This document shows, in pieces, positions 7,464-14,734 of a stretch of 16,332 nt of DNA. The stretch is from DATGMP01 sp035293565. Lineage in GTDB: Bacteria > Pseudomonadota > Alphaproteobacteria > BOG-932 > Roseiterribacteraceae. The number at the start of each line of letters is the position of its first letter. The stretch's first letter is position 1. The stretch is from the NCBI GenBank assembly GCA_035293565.1, contig DATGMP010000022.1, positions 1-16,332 on the forward strand, read 5' to 3'. Both the position numbers and the translations under genes were made by a program. The notes under the pieces are model-generated. The model did no database searches and had not been told where the DNA came from. It saw only the letters and a list, made by a program, of their open reading frames with translations.

Positions 7464-7553
7464 TCGTCATGGCCGGGCTTGACCCGGCCATCCACGTGGA
7501 GCCGCCGGTGCAACGCATGACGTGGATGCCCGGGTCAAGCCCGGGCATGACGA
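7464..7553. repeat. 90 bp double-hairpin repeat, copy 2 (arm order B-A)
   Basis: It is the reverse complement of copy 1 with only scattered differences, in both arms and core: the left hairpin is the GGCC-type arm B, the right hairpin is the GCCC-type arm A, and the core reads GGAGCCGCCGG.. where copy 1 has ..CGGCGGCTCC. It occupies the only sizeable gap inside the operon, between the DUF35 and acyl-CoA dehydrogenase genes, ending 19 bases before the dehydrogenase start. It may reduce or stabilise downstream transcript. Confidence 0.88.
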
Positions 7554-7572
7554 AATCAGTCGGAACAGCGCG

Positions 7573-8733
7573 ATGAACTTCCTTCTCACAGACGATCAAC
7601 GAAATCTCCAGGCAAGTGTCGAGGAATTCGCGCGCGAAAAGATCGCGCCGGTGGCCGAGCAGCTCGACCGCGAGGCCACGTTTCCGACCTCGCTGTTCCA
7701 TCAGCTCGCCGAGATCGGCGTCACGCGCATCCCGTTCGAGGAGAAATGGGGCGGCATGGGGCTCGGCACCTTCGAGACCGCGCTGGCGCTGGAGCAGGTC
7801 GCGCGCGCCGACCAGTCGCTCGCGGTGACGACGATGGTCTCGATCGCGACGGGGCTGACGCTCGCGCGCTTCGGCACAGACGCGCAGAAGGAGAAGTATC
7901 TGCCCGATATCGTCGCGGGGAAGAAGATCTGCTCGATCGCCGGCACCGAGCCCAATGCCGGTTCCGACACTGCGGGCTTCAAGACTCGCGGGCGGGTCGC
8001 CGACGGCAAATGGGTGATCAACGGCGAGAAGGCCTACATCACCAATCCGGGCACCGACATCTCGTCCTTCGCGCTGGTGCTGGTGGTGACGAGCCCGCCG
8101 GACGCGGCGAAGAAGAGCTTCACGCTGTTTCTCGTGCCGGTCGGCACGCCGGGCTACAAGCAGGGCGCGCCTTACAAGAAGATGGGCTGGCGCTCCTCCG
8201 ACACGCGGCCGCTCTATTTCGAGGATTGCGTGCTCGGGCCCGAGCATGTCGTGGGCGAGGTCGATCGCGGACGCCTGCTGTTGCACAAGGGCTATCAGCA
8301 GGCGCGCGTGTTTCTCGCCACCTGCTCGCTCGGCCTTGCGCAGGCGAGCCTCGATCTGGCGGTGGGCTATGCGAAAGAGCGGCAGGCCTTCGGCGGACCG
8401 ATCGGCAAGCTGCAGCTGGTGCAGAAAATGATCGCCGACATCGCGGTCAAGGTCGAGACCGCGCGGATGGTGGTCTACAAGGCGGCCTGGCTCGCCGATC
8501 AGGGCAAGGCGTCGGGCAAGGATCTGGCGGTCGCCAAATATTACGCGACCGAGATCGGCAGCGAGTGCGCCAACCTCGCGATCCAGGTGCATGGCGGCTG
8601 GGGCTTCATGGATGACTGCCCGGCCTCGCGCTATCTGCGCGACAACCGCGTCTGCACCATCGGCGACGGATCGAGCCAGATCCAGTCGCTGCTGATCGCG
8701 CGCGAATTGGGTTTGGACGTGTCGTTCTCATGA
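7573..8733 (+). CDS. Acyl-CoA dehydrogenase
   Basis: A 386-residue FAD enzyme that would introduce an alpha,beta double bond into an acyl-CoA and pass electrons to electron-transfer flavoprotein. It shows the N-terminal helical domain, the FAD/substrate loop CSIAGTEPNAGSDTAGFKTR (120-139), GWRSSDTRPLYFEDC, ERQAFGGPIGKLQLVQ (270-284) and the C-terminal QVHGGWGFMDDCPASRYLRDNRV. The usual catalytic-base position (YEGTS in many members) reads IGDGSSQIQ, with D365 for glutamate; the alternative helix-G glutamate of isovaleryl-CoA dehydrogenases is also not seen. ATG 7573 gives the family's normal N-terminus; an upstream in-frame ATG lies inside the repeat. The ribosome site is weak. It overlaps the hydratase gene by ATGA. 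Confidence 0.95.
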   Translation: MNFLLTDDQRNLQASVEEFAREKIAPVAEQLDREATFPTSLFHQLAEIGVTRIPFEEKWGGMGLGTFETALALEQVARADQSLAVTTMVSIATGLTLARFGTDAQKEKYLPDIVAGKKICSIAGTEPNAGSDTAGFKTRGRVADGKWVINGEKAYITNPGTDISSFALVLVVTSPPDAAKKSFTLFLVPVGTPGYKQGAPYKKMGWRSSDTRPLYFEDCVLGPEHVVGEVDRGRLLLHKGYQQARVFLATCSLGLAQASLDLAVGYAKERQAFGGPIGKLQLVQKMIADIAVKVETARMVVYKAAWLADQGKASGKDLAVAKYYATEIGSECANLAIQVHGGWGFMDDCPASRYLRDNRVCTIGDGSSQIQSLLIARELGLDVSFS

Positions 8734-9533
8734 GCGAGACTTTCACCGGCAAAGCCGTCTCCCTCGCTTGGCCGGCGGAGGAGGTGGCGCTGGCGACACT
8801 GACGCGGGCGAGAGAGATGAACACGCTGACGCTCGACTTGATCGGCGAGCTCGGCCGCGCGCTCGACATCGCGGCGGAGGCGAAAGCGCGGGCGCTGATC
8901 ATCACCGGATCGGGCCGGGCCTTCTGCTGCGGCGCGCATCTGGATTACTTCACCGATCCGAAGTCGCCGGTCGGCCAAGGTCGCTTCGAGCTGCGCGACC
9001 ATTACCTCGCGAAAATCGCGGCGCTGTTCGACCGGTTCGAGACGATGGCATTCCCGATCATCGCCGCGGTCAACGGCTACGCGCTCGGCGGCGGCTGCGA
9101 GATGGCGATCTCGTCGGATTTCCGCCTCATGTCCAGGACCGCGAAGATCGGCGTGCCGGAGGTGAAGCTCGGCGCCTTCCCGGGCGCGGGCGGCGTGCAG
9201 AAGCTCGGCCGCCATATCGGCCGCACCCGCGCGATCGAATGGTGCCTGCTCGGCCGCCACTACAGCGCCGAAGAGGCGGACCGCGCGGGGCTGCTGTTCG
9301 CCGTCGCCGAGCCCGACGAGCTGATGCCGGCGGCGCTGAAGCTCGCCGACGAGATCAAGGCGCTGTCGCCGCTCGCGATCGCGCAGGCGAAATCGTCGGT
9401 CTATGTCGCGGAGGATGTCGATCTCGCCACGGCGCGACGCTTCGGGCTGGAGCAGCTGTCGATGCTGATCGGCTCGTCCGACTGGCAGGAAGGCATGGAT
9501 GCCTTCCACGCCAAACGACCCCCAAAGTTCTGA
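8730..9533 (+). CDS. Enoyl-CoA hydratase/isomerase (crotonase family)
   Basis: A 267-residue crotonase, expected to hydrate the enoyl-CoA made by the preceding dehydrogenase. The oxyanion-hole segments are present: GRAFCCGAHLDYF (63-74) and NGYALGGGCEMAISSDFRL (115-133). Both general acid/base glutamates of hydratases are retained, E124 in GGGCE and E144 in GVPEVKLGAFPGAGG. Length matches the family. The start codon overlaps the dehydrogenase stop (ATGA), so the two are translationally coupled. Cytoplasmic. Substrate chain or ring type cannot be inferred from these motifs. Confidence 0.95.
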   Translation: MSETFTGKAVSLAWPAEEVALATLTRAREMNTLTLDLIGELGRALDIAAEAKARALIITGSGRAFCCGAHLDYFTDPKSPVGQGRFELRDHYLAKIAALFDRFETMAFPIIAAVNGYALGGGCEMAISSDFRLMSRTAKIGVPEVKLGAFPGAGGVQKLGRHIGRTRAIEWCLLGRHYSAEEADRAGLLFAVAEPDELMPAALKLADEIKALSPLAIAQAKSSVYVAEDVDLATARRFGLEQLSMLIGSSDWQEGMDAFHAKRPPKF

Positions 9534-9548
9534 TGGCGAAATTCTGAC

Positions 9549-10202
9549 ATGGCCTGGAGCGAGCTGGTCCCGAGCCGGGACGAACTGCACGAGGCGAAGC
9601 GGCGGGCGCTGCTGCGCGAGGCGGCGTCGGCCTTCACGCGCAAGGGCTTCCATGCCGCGTCGCTCGACGACATCGCGCAGCGGCTGGGCGTCACAAAGGC
9701 GGCACTCTATCACTACTTCCCGAGCAAGCACGCGCTCTTAGCCGAATGCTTCGCGCGCGCCTTCGAGGTCGGGTTCGACGGGTTGGACGAGGCGCGGCAA
9801 GCCGGCGGCACCGGGCGCGAGAAGCTGCATCACGCGCTCCGCCACTATCTCAAGGAGATGATCGACGAGCTCTCCTGCTGCGTCGTGCTGATGGAGGAGC
9901 ACGCGCTGCTGCCCGACGACCATGCGCGCCTCTTGAAGGATCGCGACCGGTTCGAGCAGGCGCTCCGCGCGCTGATCCGCGAGGGCATCGAGGACGGCTC
10001 GATCGCCCCCTGCGACCCCAAGCTCGCAGTCTTCGCGATCCTGGGCGCCATCCATTGGGTGCCCAAATGGTTCCGCCATGACGGCCCCTGGTCCGCCGCG
10101 GAGGTGAGCGACGCGCTGACCGACCTTCTGGACCGCATGGTGTCGGCCAAGCCGGCCAAAGCCCTGGCGCCGGTGGGGAAGAGGCGGGGCAAAGCGCGAT
10201 GA
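9549..10202 (+). CDS. TetR/AcrR-family transcriptional regulator
   Basis: A 217-residue one-component repressor. The N-terminal DNA-binding domain has the helix-turn-helix SLDDIAQRLGVTKAALYHYF (38-57) followed by PSKHALLAECF. The ligand-binding half ends in GAIHWVPKWFRHDGPWSAAEVSDALTDLLDRM, an arrangement common in KstR2/FadR-like regulators that sense acyl-CoA esters. A basic tail follows (KRRGKAR). The gene begins 15 bases after the hydratase stop, is cotranscribed and closes the operon. It is the natural candidate to bind the palindrome at 4631-4652, which would give autoregulation; this is inferred from position only. The start ATG has a weak ribosome site, so read-through from the hydratase may drive translation. 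Confidence 0.93.
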   Translation: MAWSELVPSRDELHEAKRRALLREAASAFTRKGFHAASLDDIAQRLGVTKAALYHYFPSKHALLAECFARAFEVGFDGLDEARQAGGTGREKLHHALRHYLKEMIDELSCCVVLMEEHALLPDDHARLLKDRDRFEQALRALIREGIEDGSIAPCDPKLAVFAILGAIHWVPKWFRHDGPWSAAEVSDALTDLLDRMVSAKPAKALAPVGKRRGKAR

Positions 10203-10219
10203 CCCTAACACCCCTCACC

Positions 10220-10308
10220 CGTCATGGCCGGGCTTGACCCGGCCATCCACGTCATGCGGCACGGCGGCGGGGCCACGTGGATGCCCGGGTCAAGCCCGGG
10301 CATGACGA
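10220..10308. repeat. 90 bp double-hairpin repeat, copy 3 (arm order B-A, core inverted)
   Basis: The left hairpin is arm B (ATGGCCGGG..CCCGGCCAT) and the right hairpin is arm A (ATGCCCGGG..CCCGGGCAT), as in copy 2. The 22-base core (CATGCGGCACGG.. to ..GGGGCC) runs in the orientation of copy 1: it matches the reverse complement of copy 2's core at about 15 of 22 positions and barely matches that core as written. It lies between the TetR gene and the large oxidoreductase, where it could end the operon transcript. Confidence 0.87.
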
Positions 10309-10345
10309 CCTGGGAGGGCGGAGAGGGTTCCAAGAAGGGACAGCT

Positions 10346-10373
10346 TTGCAGACGTATCTAATCGGCGTATCAA
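10346..10373 (+). promoter_or_regulatory. Candidate promoter for the 2-oxoacid oxidoreductase gene
   Basis: TTGCAG (10346-10351) and TATCAA (10368-10373) are 16 bases apart, about 25 bases before the TTG start. The same stretch holds a direct repeat, CGTATCTAATC at 10353 and CGTATCAATC at 10366, offset by 13 bases. This could be a regulator site, but it may be chance. Matches to consensus are partial, so this is a weak call. Confidence 0.3.
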
Positions 10374-10398
10374 TCTTGGCCGATGGGGAGAGGCGGCT

Positions 10399-13300
10399 TT
10401 GGACGGTCTCGTAATCACGCTCGACGACAAATACACCGCGGAATCCGGGCGGGTTTACCTGACCGGGATCCAGGCGCTGGTCAGGCTGCCGATCAGCCAG
10501 CATATGCGGGACCTGCGGGCGGGTCTCAACACCGGCGGGCTGGTGTCGGGTTATCGCGGCTCGCCGTTGTCCGGCTACGATTCCGAGCTGATCAAGGCCG
10601 CGCGGCATCTGCAGCGCCACAACGTGCATTTCGAGCCCGGCCTCAATGAGGAGCTGGGCGCCACCGCGGTCTGGGGCTCTCAGCAGATCGGCCTGTTCGG
10701 CAAGCCCAAATTCGACGGCGTGTTCGGCATCTGGTACGGCAAGAATCCCGGCCTCGACCGCTGCGGCGACGCGCTGAAGCACGGCAATTTCGCGGGCTCG
10801 TCGCGCTATGGCGGCGTGCTGGCGGTGGTCGGCGACGACCATGCCGCCAAGTCGGCCACGATGCCGAACCAGGGCGACTTCGCCTTCATGTCGAACCTGA
10901 TGCCGGTGATCTATCCCTCCAACGTGCAGGAGGTGATCGATTTCGGCCTGTGGGGCTTCGCCATGTCTCGCTTCTCGGGCTGCTGGCTGGGCTTCAAGGT
11001 GCTGCCCAATTTGATGGACGCGTCGGCGTCGGTCTCGGTCGATCCCGAGCGCGTGGAGATCGTCATCCCCGAGTTCGACTTTCCGCCCGACGGCGTCAAC
11101 ATCCGCTGGCCCGACGACCGTTTCACGCCCGAGGCGCGGCTGCTCGACTTCAAGCATCCGGCCGCCCAGGCCTTCGCGCGCGCCAACCGCATCAATCGCA
11201 CGGAGTTTTCCCCCGACGGCCGTTTCGGCATCGTGACCGCCGGCAAATCGTACCTGGACGTGCTGGAGGCCTTCAGCGAGCTCGGCATCGACGAGCGCCG
11301 CGCCCGTCAGCTCGGCATCGGCGTCTTGAAGCTCGGCCTCACCTGGCCGATCGACCCGGTGGGCGCGCGCGCATTCGCTGAAGGCCGCGAGGAGCTGCTG
11401 GTGGTGGAGGAGAAGCAGCCGATCATCCAGGATCAGCTGCGCACGCTGCTCTATGACTGGCCGGAATCCAAGCGCCCGCGCGTGATGGGCCGCACCGACG
11501 AGGAGGGTCGCGAGCTGCTTTCCTCCAAGATGGATCATGACCCGCTGCAGGTCGCGCGCGTGATCGCGAGCCGCGTCTTGCGCGTCACCGACGACGGCGA
11601 GCTGCGGGGTCGCCTCGCGCAACTCGACAAGCGCGCGGCGCGCGAGAGCCTCGGCGCCACGCGGCTGAAGCGCATCCCCTATTTCTGCTCCGGCTGCCCG
11701 CACAACAGCTCGATCAAGCGGCCCGAGGGCAGCCGCGCGATGGGCGGCATCGGCTGCCACTGGATGGCGATCTGGCATCCCGAGTTCGACTACGAGCCCT
11801 CGACCCAGATGGGCGGCGAGGGCGCCAATTGGGTCGGGCAATCGCACTTCACCGAGACGGAGCACATGTTCCAGAATCTCGGCGACGGCACCTACTATCA
11901 TTCCGGCAGCCTCGCGATCCGCTGGGCGATCGCGTCGGGCGCCAACATCACCTACAAGATCCTCTACAACGACGCGTCGGCGATGACCGGCGGCCAGCCG
12001 ATCGAGGGCCACCCCTCGGTGCCGATGATCACGCTGCAGCTCTATGCCGAGGGCGTGCGCCGCATCGCGGTGGTGACCGACGAGCCCGAGAAATACGGAC
12101 CCCAGACCGAATGGGCGCCCGGCGTCACCTTCCATGAGCGCGAGGACATGGAGGCGCTGCAGATCGAGCTCCGCAAGGTGAAGGGCGTCTCCGCGCTCGT
12201 CTACGACCAGACCTGCGCCGCCGAGAAGCGCCGCCGCCGCAAGCGCGGCACCTTCCCCGACCCCAACGAGCGGCTCTTCATCAACGACCTGGTCTGCGAA
12301 GGCTGCGGCGATTGCGGCGACCAGTCGAACTGCATCTCGGTCGAGCCCCTGGAGACCGAGTTCGGCCGCAAGCGCCACATCAACCAGTCCAGCTGCAACA
12401 AGGATTTCTCCTGCGTGAAGGGCTTCTGCCCCTCCTTCGTCTCGGTCGAGGGCGGCGTCTTGCGCAAGCGCAAGGCGCCCAACAAGCCCGACGAGCTGGT
12501 GGCCGCGCTCCCCCGCCCCGCGCCCATGCCGCTCGACCGGCCGGCCAATGTGCTGATCACCGGCATCGGCGGCACCGGCGTGATCACGGTGGGCGCGCTG
12601 CTCGGCATGGCGGCGCATATCGAGGGCAAGGGCAGCTCGGTGCTGGACTCGATCGGCCTCGCGCAGAAGAACGGCTCGGTGACGAGCCATGTGCGGGTCG
12701 CGGCGACGCCCGACGATCTGCACACCGTGCGCATCCCGCTCGACAGCGCCGACACGCTGATCGCCTGCGACATGGTAGTGGCGGCGAGCGCGGAGAGTTT
12801 GTCCTGGATGGCCAAGGGCCGCACCAGGGGCGTGGTCAACACGAACGTGTCGCCGCCGGCGAATTTCGTGCTCGACCATGATCTCGATCTCGACACGACC
12901 GAGCTCACCACCCGCCTCACCCGCACGGTCGGCGCCGACGCGATCGATTTCGTCGCCGCGCAGGATCTGTCGATCCGCCTCTTGGGCGACGGCATCGGGC
13001 AGAATGTGATGATGATGGGCATGGCCTATCAGATGGGCCTGCTGCCGGTGGGGCTGGAGGCGATCGACAAGGCGATCGAGATGAACGGCGTCTCGGTCCG
13101 CATGAATCGCGAGGCCTTCGCCTGGGGCCGGCTCTATGTGCACGACCGCGCGATGGTGGAGGAGATCGCCGGCCTCGCCGTCGACAAGGCGCCGCCGCCC
13201 GCCGAAACGCTCGACGAGATGGTCGCGCGCAGGGTTGCGTTCCTCACGGACTATCAGGACGCGGCCTACGCGCAGCGCTATAAGGCGCTGGTCGACGACA

Positions 13301-13863
13301 CCGCCCGCGTCGAGCGCGAGCGCCTGCCCGGGACCAACCTGCTGTCGAAGGCGGTCGCGCGCTATTACTTCAAGCTGATGGCCTATAAGGACGAGTACGA
13401 GGTCGCGCGCCTGCACACCGACTCGGCCTTCGCGAAAAAGCTCGCCGCCGAGTTCGAGCCCGGCTTCAAGCTCTCATACCATCTGGCCCCGCCGATCATG
13501 GCCAAGCCCGACCCCGTCTCCGGCGAGCCCCGCAAGCGCCGCTTCGGCGGCTGGATGGTGCATGTGTTCCGGCTGCTGGCCAGCATGAAGCGCCTGCGCG
13601 GCACGCGCTGGGACCCGTTCGGCCGCACCGAGGACCGCCGCACCGAACGCAAGCTGATCGTCGAATACGAGGCGCGCATTCGGGATGTCTTGACGCGGCT
13701 GAATCCGGCGAATTACGACCTCGCCGTCCGCATCGCCTCGGTACCCGAAGGCATCCGCGGCTACGGCTATGTGAAGATGCGCCACCTGGCCGAAGCTCGC
13801 ACGCACGAAGCGCAGCTGGTGAAGGCGTTTGAGGAGGCCAGGGAGCGGGTGGAGGCGGCTTAA
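10399..13863 (+). CDS. Fused indolepyruvate:ferredoxin oxidoreductase family protein (2-oxoacid oxidoreductase)
   Basis: A 1154-residue single-chain 2-oxoacid:ferredoxin oxidoreductase, which would decarboxylate an aryl- or branched-chain 2-oxo acid to an acyl-CoA using thiamine diphosphate. The N-terminus (LDDKYTAESGRVYLTGIQALVRLP) is typical. YFCSGCPHNSS has C430 and C433. The TPP motif runs from GDG (495) to N524-D525. A cysteine-rich Fe-S segment follows (C633-EGC-GDC639, C645, C666, C672, C677). The gamma-type domain begins at TGIGGTGVITVG (722), and the C-terminal DUF6537-like region completes it. Length matches the proteobacterial fusion form. No in-frame ATG precedes the conserved start. 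TTG at 10399 follows GGGGAGAGG and is the likely initiator. It stands alone after the operon and may supply acyl-CoA to it. The true substrate is unproven. Confidence 0.93.
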   Translation: MDGLVITLDDKYTAESGRVYLTGIQALVRLPISQHMRDLRAGLNTGGLVSGYRGSPLSGYDSELIKAARHLQRHNVHFEPGLNEELGATAVWGSQQIGLFGKPKFDGVFGIWYGKNPGLDRCGDALKHGNFAGSSRYGGVLAVVGDDHAAKSATMPNQGDFAFMSNLMPVIYPSNVQEVIDFGLWGFAMSRFSGCWLGFKVLPNLMDASASVSVDPERVEIVIPEFDFPPDGVNIRWPDDRFTPEARLLDFKHPAAQAFARANRINRTEFSPDGRFGIVTAGKSYLDVLEAFSELGIDERRARQLGIGVLKLGLTWPIDPVGARAFAEGREELLVVEEKQPIIQDQLRTLLYDWPESKRPRVMGRTDEEGRELLSSKMDHDPLQVARVIASRVLRVTDDGELRGRLAQLDKRAARESLGATRLKRIPYFCSGCPHNSSIKRPEGSRAMGGIGCHWMAIWHPEFDYEPSTQMGGEGANWVGQSHFTETEHMFQNLGDGTYYHSGSLAIRWAIASGANITYKILYNDASAMTGGQPIEGHPSVPMITLQLYAEGVRRIAVVTDEPEKYGPQTEWAPGVTFHEREDMEALQIELRKVKGVSALVYDQTCAAEKRRRRKRGTFPDPNERLFINDLVCEGCGDCGDQSNCISVEPLETEFGRKRHINQSSCNKDFSCVKGFCPSFVSVEGGVLRKRKAPNKPDELVAALPRPAPMPLDRPANVLITGIGGTGVITVGALLGMAAHIEGKGSSVLDSIGLAQKNGSVTSHVRVAATPDDLHTVRIPLDSADTLIACDMVVAASAESLSWMAKGRTRGVVNTNVSPPANFVLDHDLDLDTTELTTRLTRTVGADAIDFVAAQDLSIRLLGDGIGQNVMMMGMAYQMGLLPVGLEAIDKAIEMNGVSVRMNREAFAWGRLYVHDRAMVEEIAGLAVDKAPPPAETLDEMVARRVAFLTDYQDAAYAQRYKALVDDTARVERERLPGTNLLSKAVARYYFKLMAYKDEYEVARLHTDSAFAKKLAAEFEPGFKLSYHLAPPIMAKPDPVSGEPRKRRFGGWMVHVFRLLASMKRLRGTRWDPFGRTEDRRTERKLIVEYEARIRDVLTRLNPANYDLAVRIASVPEGIRGYGYVKMRHLAEARTHEAQLVKAFEEARERVEAA

Positions 13864-13875
13864 TTCGGGCACCAA

Positions 13876-14304
13876 TCAATCACGCGGTGCAACTCGCCTA
13901 TTGGCATTGTACCAGGCTATGAATGCCTTGAGCACCTGATTGAATAAGCGTGGTGGAAGGAAGCCGTAGTCGTAGCGGTCGCTGTTCGGACGTTTTCGCA
14001 AATCATGACCCGGCCAGAGAAACTCGTTGCCTTCGGAGACGACGATCCATGAGCGCTCGTCGTCCAACCCGAGATAGTGTTTAACCGGGGTCGGTATCTC
14101 GACGGCCGAGGTCGGCTCGGCCGGAGCGCTGTGCGTAATCGGCAGGACCGTAACCACGAGCGCGCCGTCTAACTCGCGCTCGACAGCGAGCACGATGACG
14201 CTCGGTCGGTCCTTGCGCCCCTCCTCCTGTCCGGCCTCATGTTCGTGATGCCAAAGATAGGCGTAGGAGATGACCAGGCCCGGTTCCGGGCTGGGGATCG
14301 GCAC
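13876..14304 (-). CDS. PemK/MazF-like toxin of a type II toxin-antitoxin pair
   Basis: A 142-residue protein with the PemK/MazF-type opening: GLVISYAYLWHHEHEAGQEEGRKDRPSVIVLAV, in which R33-P34 and the following strand match the 'K.RP.lVl' motif of these ribonucleases. It then has VVTVLPITHSAP and PTPVKHYLGLDDERSWIVVSEGNEF. The C-terminus is basic and aromatic. The start is GTG (complement of 14302-14304); no ATG is available in a sensible place. It begins 9 bp after the antitoxin stop. Its stop converges on the oxidoreductase stop with 12 bp between. It is longer than classical MazF (about 110 aa), so the fold is inferred from the first half. It would cleave RNA when unopposed; activity is not demonstrated. 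Confidence 0.78.
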   Translation of the reverse strand: MPIPSPEPGLVISYAYLWHHEHEAGQEEGRKDRPSVIVLAVERELDGALVVTVLPITHSAPAEPTSAVEIPTPVKHYLGLDDERSWIVVSEGNEFLWPGHDLRKRPNSDRYDYGFLPPRLFNQVLKAFIAWYNANRRVAPRD

Positions 14305-14313
14305 GTCGTTCCG

Positions 14314-14589
14314 CTATTTCGAATCAAGCATGCGATCGAGATGCTTGTGGCGCGAATCCATACGGGACGCACCGATCGCTTTGACCTTGTTCTCCGGGAG
14401 CTCCGCTGTGGAGAAGCTGCGTCGGCTTTGCTGAAAGCGCTTGAACTCCTCGTATTCGTCAGGTCCAACAAAGTAGCCGGTAATCTGGCCATGGCTCGAC
14501 ACCGCGACAGCTTCCCGCTGGGCGCGCATTCGGTAACGCCCGAAATTTCGGGTGAACTCAGAGGCCGGGACGGTCTTGGTCGTATCCAT
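14314..14589 (-). CDS. Phd/YefM-type antitoxin
   Basis: A 91-residue protein with the Phd/YefM N-terminal DNA-binding fold: VPASEFTRNFGRYRMRAQREAVAVSSHGQITGYFVGPDEYEEFKRFQ (7-53). The tail is charged and probably disordered (KVKAIGASRMDSRHKHLDRMLDSK), as expected for the toxin-neutralising part. ATG 14589 is preceded by AAGGGAG. It is the promoter-proximal gene of the pair, in the usual antitoxin-first order, 9 bp ahead of the toxin. A palindrome overlaps its promoter, consistent with autorepression by the antitoxin and by the complex. The family call is firm; the exact subtype is not. Confidence 0.85.
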   Translation of the reverse strand: MDTTKTVPASEFTRNFGRYRMRAQREAVAVSSHGQITGYFVGPDEYEEFKRFQQSRRSFSTAELPENKVKAIGASRMDSRHKHLDRMLDSK

Positions 14590-14600
14590 GGGGGCACTCC

Positions 14601-14637
14601 CTTACGCTTAATGTAAGCATATGCGCAATTTGCGCAA
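14601..14637 (-). promoter_or_regulatory. Toxin-antitoxin promoter and operator
   Basis: On the minus strand, TTGCGC (14637-14632) and TACATT (14615-14610) are 16 bases apart. TGCGCAA-T-TTGCGCA (14622-14636), a perfect 7+7 palindrome, covers the -35 box. A second inverted repeat, CTTAC-N7-GTAAG (14601-14617), covers the -10 box and start region. This is the normal arrangement of an autoregulated toxin-antitoxin operon. The palindromes are seen directly; their use as operators is inferred. Confidence 0.55.
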
Positions 14638-14660
14638 GTCACGCGCATCACGTTCAGCAA

Positions 14661-14705
14661 TACCTTATAAGGAAGGTTGACACTTATAAGGTAACTAACT
14701 ACATC
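14661..14705 (+). promoter_or_regulatory. Inverted repeat bracketing a -35 box before the orphan gene
   Basis: TACCTTATAAG (14661-14671) and CTTATAAGGTA (14683-14693) form a perfect 11+11 bp inverted repeat. Each arm contains the self-palindrome CTTATAAG, with 19 bases between equivalent points. A consensus -35 box TTGACA (14677-14682) lies exactly in the spacer. A weak -10, TACATC (14700-14705), follows at 17 bases. The arrangement suggests that a dimeric regulator controls the gene at 14735, possibly the antitoxin from the divergent side or the gene product itself. Confidence 0.5.
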
Positions 14706-14734
14706 GTGCTCAGTCGATCACGGGAAAGGCTGCC

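Noticed and set aside
4491..10308. CRISPR-like array from the recurring 90 bp palindromes
   Set aside because: The copies are about 2.9 kb apart, separated by genes, differ in orientation and are double hairpins rather than short direct repeats with unique spacers.
10252..13416. A 1054-codon open frame on the minus strand opposite the 2-oxoacid oxidoreductase
   Set aside because: It is antisense to a clearly conserved gene, is rich in Arg/His/Ala/Asp low-complexity sequence, has no recognisable domain, and starts and ends inside repeats. High-GC codon bias produces such shadows.
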